From Marchantia polymorpha subsp. ruderalis (taxonomy: Eukaryota > Streptophyta > Marchantiopsida > Marchantiales > Marchantiaceae): a stretch of DNA of 64,000 nucleotides. The DNA is taken from positions 14,840,501 to 14,904,500 of the forward strand of contig AP031356.1 in NCBI GenBank assembly GCA_037833965.1. Reading direction: 5' to 3'. The stretch's first letter is position 1; the number at the start of each line of letters is the position of its first letter. This document shows positions 19,297 through 30,720 of this stretch, one piece after another. The position numbers and the translations under genes were made by a program. Below the pieces are notes generated by a model. That model was not told the DNA's origin. It ran no database searches and saw nothing but the letters and a program-made list of their open reading frames with translations.

Positions 19297-20237
19297 GGTT
19301 CTTTCCCATCAGAAGTGCAGATCAGGAACCCATTTCCTTTGCGTGTTTGTGTCCTTGAGTTCTGTCACCACGCACGAGGAGTTACAACTTAGCGTTCCGC
19401 ATTTTGTAGCTGAAGGCCTTCGGCCGAATGTTCAGAGCTAGTACATTGGTTAGAGACTTGAGTAGTTCGGATCTGCACCTGCGGGTGACTGCCGATGCTC
19501 AGAGCCAGTGACTAGTTAGATACTTGAACAGTTTCGCCCCTACACCTTCGAGTGTTTCTTTCTGATTGTACTCCTTGGGATTTTTCCCCTGAATGCCAAA
19601 GTGAAGTTTTGCTACTTCGTGTAAGCCTTGGTTGTAAATTCAGGTTACGCTGCAGCAGGTGCCTTGAGGGTAACCCCTGTAGTATTTCTGGGAATGACAA
19701 GTGCCTGAGAATTCAAACTCTTCAATAGACTGTTGGTGTGTTACTGGAATGTTTCTCAGTGAGTCCTTCAGTGTGGACCTGTGTTCTCTGCGCGTTTTGT
19801 GAGTTGAGAGTGTTGTTCACCGCGTAGGAGTGACTTCGATCCGAAGTAGGCAGTCCAAACCGGGTTTCCTACACTAGCAGCAAGCTAGTGGAAGTGTTGT
19901 AAAAGCCGGAGTTGGAAGTCACTGCCCGCAGCTTTGCCGAGTGTGCTCGCGAGAGACTTTCCCCCTGAAATCTTGAAGTAGAGGTCCTAACGGATCTCTG
20001 GGTTGTATTTTGTAGTTTCAGGTGTGTGTGTGTGTGTGTTGCGCTGCACTGTGCGACCTCCGAGTGCGCTCCGAGTGGACACTTGCAGTATTTCTGGGAG
20101 TGACAGTTGCCTGAGAATTCAAACTCCTCAATAGTCTGTTAAAACGTGACACTTTGTACCCTGTGTGTTCCTCTGTCCGTGTGGGTTCGACCTTTCTACC
20201 ACTATATTGCAGTTTTAGCCTTTAGTGGGTTATTACA

Positions 20238-21812
20238 TCTTGCTATTAAGCGCTCCTCGAAAGCGCGCAGCCCGTTCTGCGGCAGGCGAAGTGGCACCAT
20301 CCGCAATCTGCTCGGTCTCGTCATCGCGTTCCTGGGGTTCGCTCGCCCGCTCATTCTACTTCCGCACTGCCCGCGCTTCTTTCTCTCTCGGCAAACTCTA
20401 ATCGCTCTCAATTCCAAATCACGCGCACTCACTTCTCCCTCAATCAACAAGAAATCTCCTGTGTGACGACGTCGAGAATGTTCCGCAGCCAGCAGATGGA
20501 TGCGCGCAGCGCGCACAAGAGATTGGAATCGCGAATTCAAGAATGGGACGTTCTCCGCCGCCCGGTCGAAGGTCATGGTCGGCTCTTGGTCGTGAAGAAC
20601 GTCTCACTTGATGGCCGCGCCCGCTGTACGCTGGAACGGTCTTCGCTCTCACGCGCGGCTTCACGCTCCGCCGTCGTCGATTAAACTCTCACGCCCGAAT
20701 TGGCGGATTTGAACTCCGCGAGTGTGTCACCCATGGGGGCGTAGCGCCGAAGGCGAGTTTTCCGCCTTGCGCGGTACACTTGTTCGTACCGCCCCTCAGC
20801 CAATCCCCCTCTGCCTTGACGCGTGTGTCCGCATGTCGGACAAAAATTCAACTCCTGCCTGTGCGCAGGCAGGAGCCTCGGCGGATTCTCCGCCGGCGCG
20901 GAACTTGAACATCCTCCTGTGCACAGGCGCTCACCTGTGCGCAGGCGAATTCCGTCCGCGGCGCTGCGCTGGCGCGGAAGGCGTTGACCGTGGTCAGCCG
21001 TCTCCGTCCAGTCTGTCCGTTCCTTGTCTCTCCGTCGGCGCTTCCGCCGCCGCAACTCCGTCCGTCCAAGAGCGCACCCACCCGTGCCGTCCGCATGGTC
21101 CGTACCGATTGGATTACTCTGGCGGCTCTTCCGTCGTACGCGGCGCTGCGCTGGCGCGGAAGGCGGCGTACACTTTCTACCTCACAAGGCGCATTTCTAG
21201 GGCCCAAGGCGAATTTTCCGCCGACGCCGAAGTGCCTGTGCATAGGTCGCCTGTGCGTAGGCGGACTTCGCGCCTTCCCTAACCCTACTTCGCCTGTGCA
21301 CAGGCGAACGCCTACGTCCGCGCATAGGACAAAACTTGATTCCTCCTTCCGCGTAGGCGGAATTCGCGCCGGTGGCGAACTCCTTCCGCCGTAGGCGACC
21401 GCCTCCGTTTCTTCCAGTAGCGATAACTCCCTAAGTCCTCGTCCGTTCCAAGCGTTCTTGGGCTCGTTGGAATCAGCGCGTCGAGCTCTTTCCAACGGGA
21501 TCCTAACTTGGTCAAGGCGCCCGAGGGTTGACCTAATTACGGGGGTTTCCCTACAGCCGCGGACGCAACCTCCGAAGGCGGGTTTTGCGCCTTGCGCCGT
21601 AGAGATCCTAACTGCGGAGCTCGCAGGGAGGGTGGTGCCTGTCCTTACTGCGGCACCCCAAATCCCAAATTCTACAAGATCCCTCGAGAATCCCCGCGAT
21701 CTTCCGGATTCACTCTGTTTTGATGTACCGAAGGCTATTTACAATGCTGCCAGGGTACAGTTTTCCAAAAATGTTTTAATTTCCTCAAAATTGCCAAAAG
21801 TGGGGTACCACA
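20238..21812 (-). mobile_element. Family A LTR piece 'K-right' (LTR start)
   Basis: Minus-strand A LTR from its first base (21812, complement of TGTGGTACC) through the leader to the first roughly 113 codons of the U3 frame (start complement at 20574-20576). The 3' LTR of A1 abuts it at 20237, so A1 was inserted into this LTR. CTCGC at 21813-21817 is the likely target duplication of K itself. Its target was the U3 frame of a family B LTR. Confidence 0.85.
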
Positions 21813-22486
21813 CTCGCGCACCATCTCCGGACATGTCCAGTTCCACCCCCATAGGAGAAAATCGAGCTTCAGCCTCAGCAGCACATCTTGAAATGCGCGT
21901 AGACCGATCTGCGGCACCCTGAGTGGAGACACTCGCAGCTGGGGAACCTTCGACATTGCGTTGCCTGCACACACAAACGTTCTCCCTTTCGCTCGCTCTC
22001 TCACAATCGCCACTGCGCGTCGGCCGCTCAAGCACTGACTGCTCACTCTCTCTGCGCTCAAGCTCAAGATCGCTACTCGCAATTCTCTCCAAGGTCTGCC
22101 AAGATCCTTGCGCAACTCGTCTCCGCACTCTCTACTCTCACTGCAGGTCGCTCCGCTCTTGCGCGTAATCTTGGAAACTGGAAATCGCAAAATCAAGAAT
22201 GAGAGAATGAGACTGGAGCGCAGTCTTTTCTTCTCCGATTTCAAGAACGTCCAACGTTCTTACTGGTTACAACGTACGCAGCCGGCTATACGGCTTAACG
22301 GTTCGCCCTTTGCATGCGCGAATTCACGTCTCCGCACTGCGCGCATTCGCATGCGTAAATGTTGAATTCTCCCGCCGCCGCCACCTTCCGGACTCGAGTC
22401 CGCTGCTAAGGTATACGTCGGCCCTGTTGTCTTTTCCTAACCCGTCCCTCACCGGAGGCGTGTCGCCGCTGGTGCGTTCATTATCC
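21813..22486 (-). mobile_element. Family B LTR piece (-)
   Basis: Reverse complement of B LTR sequence corresponding to about 27318-28000. It holds part of the leader and the start of the B U3 frame (MSKVPQLRVSPLRVPQIG region). K interrupts it at 21812. Its right end joins integrase sequence of element C through a 1-2 base overlap. Confidence 0.85.
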
Positions 22487-23377
22487 CTGACTCCCATCAT
22501 GCCTCTAGCACCTTTTGAGAAGTGGGGCATCGACTTTGTAGGGCCGATACAACCAGTGACTAGGAACACACGAAGGCGCTACATTCTGGTAGCTACGGAC
22601 TACGCCACCAAGATGGTGGAGGCCAAGGCCACGAGAAGAGATGATGCAGCCACAGTGGCAGCCTTTTTGTTCGAATCGATCATCACGCGCTACGGATGTC
22701 CTTTGGAGCTAGTAAGCGACCGAGGCACACACTTCTTGAACCAGATAATCGAAGATCTGACACGGCATTTCCACATCAAGCACCGGAAGACTACCCCATA
22801 CAATCCCAAGGCGAATGGATTGACGGAGAAGTTCAATGGTCTGTTGTGTAAAATACTGCTCAAAGTCACGGTAAACCACACTTACGACTGGCATACGAAG
22901 TTAGCAGCAGCTCTGTGGGCGTACCGGACAGCTGAGAAAATTACGACGAAACATACACCATACTTTCTGGTGTATGGTCAGCATCCGATCCTCCCGATTG
23001 AATTCAAAGTACCCACCCAACGAATGTTGGACTTACAGAGGGTGAGTGCGGAGGAGAGTCAGCTCTACAGATTACAGGAAGTCATGCTACTGGAAGAAAG
23101 GAGACGAGAAGCCGAGGAGCGCACCAGGAGAATTCAGCTCCACAGGAAGGAGAGATACGATAAGAAGATCAAACCTGTACTCCTGCAGAAGGGCGATTTG
23201 GCGTTGCTCTACGACAGCAGGCATGCCAGGTTCCCAGGCAAACTGCACCTAAGATGGATGGGACCATACAAGGTCGTCGAAGTCTTTTCGAATGGATCCA
23301 TCCAACTTGCGGATTTAACCGGAGATTTATTAGGCACCCGAGTGAACGGGTGGCGGTTAAAGAAATATCACGTATGA
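22487..23377 (+). pseudogene. pol: Integrase part of old element C (partial)
   Basis: Starts at the integrase region resembling LTPIMPLAPFEKWGIDF and runs to the pol end (RVNGWRLKKYHV). The catalytic D (GIDFVGP), D (SDRGTHF) and E (NGLTEKFNG) and the GPY motif are visible. About 90% alike to A1 by eye. RT, RNase H, gag and the 5' LTR of this element are not in the window. It is a partial relic of an older element whose 3' LTR begins at 23415. Confidence 0.85.
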
Positions 23378-23414
23378 GTGTTCGCGTGGGCGCTCACAAT
23401 TGAGGAGGGGAGCA

Positions 23415-23854
23415 TGTGGTACTCCACTTTTGGTATTTTTGAGGAAATAAAAACATTTTTGGAAAACTGTACCGCAGCAGCAGTGTAAATAGCCTTTGGT
23501 GCATCAAAACAGAGTGAATTCGGAAGATCGCAGAGATTCTCGAGGGAACTCGTAGAATCTAGGAGTAGGGTGCAATGTCGGGGACGGACACCACCCTCCC
23601 TGCGGGCTCTGAAGGTATGACCCCTTCGGCGCAAGGCGCAAAATCCGCCTTCGGCGCTAGAGGAATTCTTCAGAATTTGGTCAATTCCCAAACGCCTCGA
23701 CTTGGTTAGGGTCTTGTTGGAAAGAGCTCGATGCGCTGATTCTAACGAGCCCCAGAACGCCACAAACGGATGAGGACTCCAGGAGTTATGAAGGTTGCAA
23801 GATACTCAGCTTTCCGCCTACGGACAGGCGAGGAAAGTTTGTCCTATGCGCGGA
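23415..23854 (+). mobile_element. Family C 3' LTR, first segment
   Basis: Follows the polypurine tract GAGGAGGGGAGCA and begins TGTGGTACTCCAC. Clearly diverged from the A LTR start. It stops at GCGGA (23850-23854), the target duplication of LTR D/F, and resumes at 47708. The two sides read continuously against family A (TCCTATGCGCGGA then CGAAGGCG). Confidence 0.88.
23850..23854. repeat. Target-site duplication GCGGA, left copy
   Basis: GCGGA directly before the LTR terminus TGTAATAACC. The partner is at 47703-47707, directly after TACCACA. Confidence 0.85.
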
Positions 23855-26501
23855 TGTAATAACCCACTAAAGGCTAAAACTGCAATATAGTGGTAGAAAG
23901 GTCGAACCCACAGGGACAGAGGAACACACAGGGTACAAAGTGTCACGTTTAACAGACTATTGATGAGTTTGAATTCTCAGGCGACTGTCACTCCCAGAAA
24001 TACTGCAAGTGTCCACTCGGAGCGCACTCGGAGTTCGCACAGTGCAGCGTACATACACACACACACACACACACCTGAAACTACAGAAACACAACCCAGA
24101 GATCCGTTAGGACCTCTACTCAAGATTTCAGGGGGAAAGTCTCTCGCGAGCACACTCGGCAAAGCTGCGGGCAGTGACTTCCAACTCCGGCTTTTACAAC
24201 ACTTCCACTAGCTTGCTGCTAGTGTAGGAAACCCGGTTTGGACTGCCTACTTCGGATCGAAGTCACTCATACGCGGTGAACAACACTCTCAACTCACAAA
24301 ACGCGCAGAGAACACAGGTCCGCACTGAAGGACTCACTGTGAAACATTCCAGTAACACAACAACAGTCTATTGAAGAGTTTGAATTCTCAGGCACTTGTC
24401 ATTCCCAGAAATACTACAGGGGTTACCCTCAAAGCACCTGCTGCAGCGTAACCTGAATTTACAACCAAGGCTTACACGAAGTAGCAAAACTTCACTTTGG
24501 CATTCAGGGGAAAAATCCCAAGGGAGTACAATCAGAAAGAAACACTCGAAGGTGTAGGGGCGAAACTGTTCAAGTATCTAACTAGTCACTGGCTCTGAGC
24601 ATCGGCAGTCACCCGCAGGTGCAGTTCCGAACTACTCAAGTCTCTAACCAATGTACTAGCTCTGAACATTCGGCCGAAGGCCTTCAGCTACAAAATGCGG
24701 AACGCTAAGTTGTAACTCCTCGTGCGTGGTGACAGAACTCAAGGACACAAACACGCAAAGGAAATGGGTTCCTGATCTATACTTCTGAGTTTGGGAAAGA
24801 ACCCCAGGCAAAACGCATGGAACTATTTTATACCTTCTAAGTCCTAACTAGCACTACACTGCACTACGCTACACGCCTGCGCGGAACCACGCTACACTAC
24901 ACTCCGCGGAACCTGTGCTACGTCTCCTGCGCGGCGGACTGCCGCGCACTAGCTCCCTACCCTGCCAGTCTTCCGCTCGACTGCGCAGTCCCAATCGCTG
25001 CAACGCCGCGGACACCTCCACTTCGAGGGCGGACATGGTATCCTGCGCCTTCGACAGAAAAGCATCGAGCTTCTTTGCTACCTTCCGCCGACTCCTACTG
25101 TCGCCTGACAACAACCCGGCTGCGCGAAGTTCAAACTCACGCAGTGTGAGTTTCTCCTGCGCCTTCACTTCCCAGTGGGCGTAGCCCTTGAGACAGTGGG
25201 CGACACGCCTCGCCGTCTCGACCTTTGTGCGATCTGCCTCCTTCCTGCGATCCTCTTCAACTATCACTAATTGCGATTCGGCCTCAGCACGTTGCGCTCT
25301 CAATTCGCCACACTCTGACTGTAGCCTGCGGATTACCTCCTCATCCGCCTGCCGTGCGAGCTGACATTGTTCCAACAACCGCGTCTGTCGCACGAGCTCC
25401 TCTGACAAAATCCGATTCTGGGCCTGCTCAGAAATTAGTGCTTCTGTGACCTTCACCTGCTCCTTGGTGAGCTCTTCCAGTTTCCCATCCCTCACCTTCT
25501 CGGAGTACTTGTAGAATTTCTGATTAAGTTTATACTGACCCCACAAGCATTCATGCTTCTCCTTCAATTCCCTCAACTCCTGGTCCACTCTAGCTAATAG
25601 CTTGCTGGTGTGGACTTTAGTGCGAGTCCGCCTGCGCACTAACTCGATGTAAGATCCCGGCTAAAGTGGGTCGGCGTATTTATCGACTTTGCGATCCAAG
25701 TACCTCAGCAACGGAATCACCTGCTCAGAGAGCGCCGCCGCCGGCGCTCCAACAATTTCCTCCTCCTCCTCCTCGGTGTCCCCTGCTCCTGACATTTCTT
25801 CCGTGGAGCCTCCGTCGTCATCATCCGAGTGGAGAATTTCAGTCGCCATTGATTGCGTCGGCGACTGACCCGAGTGGGGCTGCACGTCGTCGACGTGTTC
25901 TGCCTGCGAAGGCACGGCTGCAGCCGCGCTGCTCTTCGCCAAAATGTCTAAGGCGGTAGGCGAATGTGCCCGTGCGGCATCCCCGCCGCTCGCTTGTTGG
26001 TCGTCCACCGTGTCCTCTCTGCCGCCGACGCCCGCCGCCGAAGGCGATCGAGCGGAGGGTGGCTGCGCGGGGTTTGATTGCGCATCGCGCATCGAAATTT
26101 CATCCCGCGGACAGTCACTCCGCTCCTCCGTCTGTTGCTGCTCCCTTGATCGGTCCGCGGGGGCTGTGCTTGGCCTATGCGCAGGCGCAAATGCCGGCGC
26201 CTTGTCCGCCGCAGGCGTAGCGCCGCGGACGTCCATCGCCAAAGGCGACATGGCCGGGGGCCGCTCGCCCGATGTCCCTTGGCCCTGAGGCCCTACCGCC
26301 GAAGGCGCATCTACCGGCGGATTACCCGCCGATAGTGTGGCCTCCGCACACTCCCTGCTCGTATCTCCTCGGCTCGAAGGCCCTGGCGCCGAAGGCGCAA
26401 ATTGCGGCGCGTGGTGCGCCGGAGGGTCTGGCCCCGAGGGCCGGTGTCTTGTAGGCGGCTCTTCCGCCGGCTCCTTCCCCTTCCTACGTTGGAACGGGGG
26501 T
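23855..26501 (-). mobile_element. Family A LTR 'D', left half of split LTR D/F
   Basis: Minus-strand A LTR starting at its 3' terminus (complement of ...TTATTACA at 23855). It holds U5 with (AC)n near 24056, the TATA complement at 24825-24832 and the U3 frame from its end to the linker. B1 begins at 26502. The matching start of the same LTR lies at 46832-47702 beyond B1, and both outer ends carry the GCGGA duplication, so D and F are one LTR with no internal region: a solo LTR hit by B1. Confidence 0.85.
24869..26501 (-). pseudogene. U3 reading frame remnant in LTR D
   Basis: Coiled coil, acidic patch and half of the linker of the U3 protein, homologous to the A1 copy. The frame is broken (one or two breaks) and interrupted by B1. 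More diverged from A1 than the copies in E and G are, in line with D/F being older than B1. Confidence 0.8.
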
Positions 26502-27858
26502 TGTGGTAACACACTTTTTGTTTTTTTTGCAGAATTTAAACAATTTTAGAAAACTAGTACCAAAGCAGTGTTTGTAGCTAGAGAAGGGTACGCTAAATAG
26601 AGTGGATTGATGAGATCGTCACGAGGGCACAAAGAATCACGTAGTCGGATGTACCAACGCCAACGTCTTCGGCGCCTTCGGCAAAAGCTCCTTTTTGAGG
26701 TGTCTCTACTCACGCGCCTCCAGCGTATAAGGAAGCTACGCTTCCGGCGCAGACACCTCAGGAGGAGGTTTTGCTAAAGACGTCAGGAGAAGGGCCCGGA
26801 CCTCTAAAGGCATCCGACCATGAGTGCGCCTTCGGCGAAGCGCCGCTAGCGCGGAAAGGGAAAACCTTCATAACAATCGGGATACACGGTAGATCCAGTT
26901 GGTTGCAGTTGCGTTAGAAAGAACTCGGGACGCTCGTTCTAACGAGTCCAAGAGCGTCGGAGATGGATCAGGAATGGAGAAGTTATGAGCGTCGGAAAAC
27001 TCGTAGCCGGACATGCGCCGTTCGCGCTAGGGTTCACAGCCGGAAAGGATTTCCGTACGCCCTCGGCGATGCGCCTTCGGCGGAATCACGCGCTCATAGG
27101 AGGAAACCAACTCAGAGTCGGAAGCGCCCTTGGCGGCTGTTCATGGAAGGAAAGCGCCGGTCGGGTGTACGCCTCCGACGTGGCGCTGACGGCCGGATGC
27201 GCTGGCATGAGTTGCGCTGACGGATATGCGCCGGCAGCAACGGACGATGCATAAAGGACAAAATAGGCGGTACGATTGCGCGCCGGCGTAATTCGCTCCG
27301 GCTGGATGTGCGCCTCCAGCAAGGCGCCGACGGATAATGAACGCACCAGCGGCGACACGCCTCCGGAGAAGGGCGGGTTAGGAAAAGACAACAGGGCCGA
27401 CGTATACCCTGCAGCGGACTCGAGTCCGGAAGGTGGCGGCGGCGGGAGAATTCAACGTTTAAGCATGCGAATGCGCGCAATGCGGAGACGTGAATTCGCG
27501 CATGCAAAGGGCGAACCGTTAAGCCGTATAGCCGGCTGCGTACGTTGCAACCAGTAAGAACGTTGGACGTTCTTGAAATCGGAGAAGAAAAGACTGCGCT
27601 CCAGTCTCATTCTCTCATTCTTGACTTTGCGATTTCCAGTTCCAAGATTACGCGCAAGGGCGGAGCGACCTGCAGTGAGAGTAGAGAGTGCGGAGACGAG
27701 TTGCGCAAGGATCTTGGCGGACCTTGAAAGAATTGTGAGTAGCGATCTTGAACGAGCGCAGAGAGAGTGAGCAGTCAGTGCTTGAGTGACCGACGCGCAG
27801 TGGCGAGTGTGAGAGAGCGAGCGAAAGGGAGAACGTTTGTGTGTGCAGGCAACGCAAT

Positions 27859-29709
27859 GTTGAAGGTTCCCCAGCTGCGAGTGTCTCCACTCAGGGTGCC
27901 GCAGATCGGTCTACGCGCATTTCAAGATGTGCTGTTGAAGCTGAAGCTCGATTTTCTCCTATGGGGGTGGAATTGGACATGTCCGGAGATGGTGCGCGAG
28001 TATCTGCAAGAGAGACACAAGCCTTCTCGCGGATTTCGCCCACACCCAGAGAGATGGGACATTTGCAATTGGGCGCAGGTGTTGGGCAGGTGTGCCGGCG
28101 AGGAAGGAGATCTCCTCTTCGAGGCCGATAGCGTGAAGGTGTCCCAGGAGGAAGAAGTCTCTTACAATGAGCTCTTCAAAGTTGCCAGACATCCCAAGAA
28201 CGGTTTCCGGACACGGGATTACAAGGATCGATTGCGGAGAAATGTCGCGACGGCATTGCTGCAGATATTGCAGCCGACCAAGACCGCTTACATGCATGGT
28301 TGGCAGGTAGAGTTTGTGGAGCTAGTGTTGTCAGGAGCTCCGGTGCATTGGGCACGGCTCCTGTGGAAGGTGACGCGCCAACATGCGCAAGAAGAGAGGG
28401 GAGGAACCCTCAATCATCTATCGCCTTACTTAATCGTGTTTTACCGGGCGATGGGATGTTTGACGAATGATGAGAAAACTCGGTTTCCGCAGCTGACCCG
28501 GACTTATCCAGGTAGATATTCGAGGGAGGCCGAAGTAGACACGGATCCGGACGAGGAACCTGCCAGTACGCCTCCGGCTCCGGCTCCAGCCAGAGCAGCA
28601 GAAGAACGTCGAAGTGAGCGCATTCCGCGCAAGCGGAAGTGGGATGAGAGACCTGAGGACAGGCAGCCGGAAGTGCCAGCTGCGCCGACTCGTGGTCGGC
28701 CCACCCCCGAGCCTCACAGTCGACCAAAACAGAGGGCACGCAAAATGCCAACTGTTACCGAGGAGACCAGGCGAACTCCGACCCGGCGGAATCTCACACA
28801 GGAAGAGATAATCGCTCAGATTCTAGGGAAGACGGCAGAAACCTCTGCACAGAAGGCACCACGGCCTTCGGGAGGAGATGGACGGACTGACAGCCGGCCG
28901 ACTGCGAGTCGGATGACTGAAGGTCGACAAGCGGAAGGAAGGCCAACTGAACGGCGCGTTGAACCGGACAGCAGGCCGGAAGCAGAAGAGAGTTTGGCTG
29001 ACGAGCCAACAATCCTCAGAGGGTCGTCTTCGGCGGAAGGCACTTCTGGAAGAACGCCACCAGCAAGCAGGCCAAGTGGAGTCAAGACGCGCAGGGTGTG
29101 TCCGACTCCCAGTCGGACAACTGCTGGTCGGCCGACTGCGAGTCGGACAACAGAGAGCCGGCCGGATTCGCCGACTGCGAGACAGATGGGGCCAACGACC
29201 AGTGTGCGGACGCCTTCGGCGGACGCACCTTCAGCAAGGACACCTTCCGCGCAGATTGCGCCGGAAGGACAGGCAGCAGAAGCGGGCGGTGCAAGAGTGA
29301 CAAAAGTCACTGCGGCGTCGACCCCTTCACAAACCGAAGATCGAGCCGGAACAGGGGCTCAAGCAGTGGGATCTCCCACTGCCCTGGATATTTTAGCAGG
29401 CAGTGGAGCAGCAGTTGCAGCGGAAGCTGCTGCGCGCCACAGTTCCAGGGAGTCGCCAAGGGATTCGGTGGCGACTGAAATCCTCGAGACTGAGGATGAG
29501 ACGAGCTCGGAAGAGCAAGAAGCGGATTCGGTGCAGAAAACGCCAACAGGGGTGCTGTGCGAACAGATAGTTCCACTCCTGCGATATCTGGATCGCAAGA
29601 CATCCAAATACGCAAGTGCTTTAAAACCGCAGTCTTATGTGGAGACTATCAGGCGAAGGACAAGGAGCAAGGTGGCAAGGTGGGCCTCTAGATGCCAAGT
29701 ATATGTGGA
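27859..29709 (+). pseudogene. U3 frame of B1 5' LTR, interrupted by LTR E
   Basis: ATG at 27859. The conserved N-terminal domain (LDFLLWGWNWTCPEMVREY, TLNHLSPYLIVFYR) and linker are followed by the start of the coiled coil (LLRYLDRKTSKYASAL) up to the insertion point of solo LTR E. The remaining homologous sequence lies at 35101-35806. Disabled by the insertion, plus at least one further break. Confidence 0.88.
29705..29709. repeat. Target-site duplication GTGGA, left copy
   Basis: GTGGA before TGTAATAACC. The partner GTGGA at 35101-35105 follows TACCACA. The empty site is seen once, undivided, in the B1 3' LTR (TATGTGGATAGG near 45757). Confidence 0.95.
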
Positions 29710-30655
29710 TGTAATAACCCACTAAAGGCTAAAACTGCAATATAGTGGTAGAAAGGTCGAACCCACAGGGACAGAGGAACACACAGGGTACAAAGTGTCA
29801 CGTTTTAACAGACTATTGAGGAGTTTGAATTCTCAGGCAACTGTCACTCCCAGAAATACTGCAAGTGTCCACTCGGAGCGCACTTGGAGGTCGCACAGTG
29901 CAGCGTAACACACACACACACACACACCTGAAACTACAGAAACACAACCCAGAGATCCGTTAGGACCTCTACTTCAAGATTTCAGGGGGGGAAAGTCTCT
30001 CAAGAGCACACTCGGCAAAGCTGCGGGCAGTGACTTCCAACTCCGGTTTTTACAACGCTTCCACTAGCTTGCTGCTAGTGTAGGAAACCCGGTTTGGACT
30101 GCCTACTTCGGATCGAAGTCACTCCTACGCGGTGAACAACACTCTCAACTCACAAAACGCGCAGAGAACACAGGTCCGCACTGAAGGACTCACTGTGAAA
30201 CATTCCAGTAACACAACAACAGTCTATTGAAGAGTTTGAATTCTCAGGCACTTGTCATTCCCAGAAATACTACAGGGGTTACCCTCAAGGCACTTGCTGC
30301 AGCGTAACCTGAATTTACAACCAAGGCTTACACGAAGTAGCAAAACTTCACTTTGGCATTCAGGGGAAAAATCCCAAGGAGTACAATCAGAAAGAAACAC
30401 TCGAAGGTGTAGGGGCGAAACTGTTCAAGTATCTAACTAGTCAGTGGCTCTGAGCATCGGCAGTCACCCGCAGGTGCAGATCCGAACTACTCAAGTCTCT
30501 AACCAATGGACTAGCTCTGAACATTCGGCCGAAGGCCTTCAGCTACAAAATGCGGAACGCTAAGTTGTAACTCCTCGTGCGTGGTGACAGAACTCAAGGA
30601 CACAAACACGCAAAGGAAATGGGTTCCTGATCTGCACTTCTGATGGGAAAGAACC

Positions 30656-30684
30656 CCAGGCAAAACGCCTGGAACTATTTTATA
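30656..30684 (-). promoter_or_regulatory. TATA box and hairpin of solo LTR E
   Basis: Complement of TATAAAAT at 30677-30684 and of the CCAGGC/GCCTGG hairpin at 30656-30672. If active, it would drive transcription leftward into B1 LTR sequence. Confidence 0.65.
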
Positions 30685-30720
30685 CCTTCTAAGTCCTAAC
30701 TAACACTACACTGCACTACG

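Larger units (their letters stand above)
3876..20237 (+). mobile_element. Family A Ty3/gypsy LTR retrotransposon A1, nearly whole
   Basis: Order seen: 5' LTR (partial at its outer end), tRNA-Asp type primer binding site, gag-protease frame, pol frame (RT, RNase H, integrase), polypurine tract, complete 3' LTR. Both coding frames are open over their length, and the U3 frame is open in both LTRs. No chromodomain follows the integrase and I see no second RNase H, so it is not a chromovirus and not a typical Tat element. The LTRs differ at about seven sites in 5.16 kb, which suggests an insertion of order 0.1 million years if a generic plant rate near 1e-8 per site per year applies. It looks close to whole, with perhaps one or two breaks. 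It probably sits inside an older minus-strand A LTR (pieces at 3180-3830 and 20238-21812). Confidence 0.93.
14833..20237 (+). repeat. 3' LTR of A1, complete (5405 bp)
   Basis: Begins TGTGGTACCCCAC and ends TTATTACA (TG...CA). It holds the leader (14833-16078), the U3 frame (16079-19231), the TATA box (19268-19275) with its hairpin (19280-19296), and U5. About seven differences from the 5' LTR were noticed. Confidence 0.95.
26502..29709 (+). repeat. 5' LTR of B1, first segment
   Basis: Near-identical to 42554-45763. Holds the leader (26502-27858) and most of the B U3 frame (from the ATG at 27859). It stops at GTGGA, the target duplication of solo LTR E. Confidence 0.93.

Noticed and set aside
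27767-27858. N-terminal extension of the family B U3 frame (also 43819-43908)
   Set aside because: Begins with a non-ATG codon. The first ATG at 27859/43909 aligns with an internal methionine region of family A and is the safer start.
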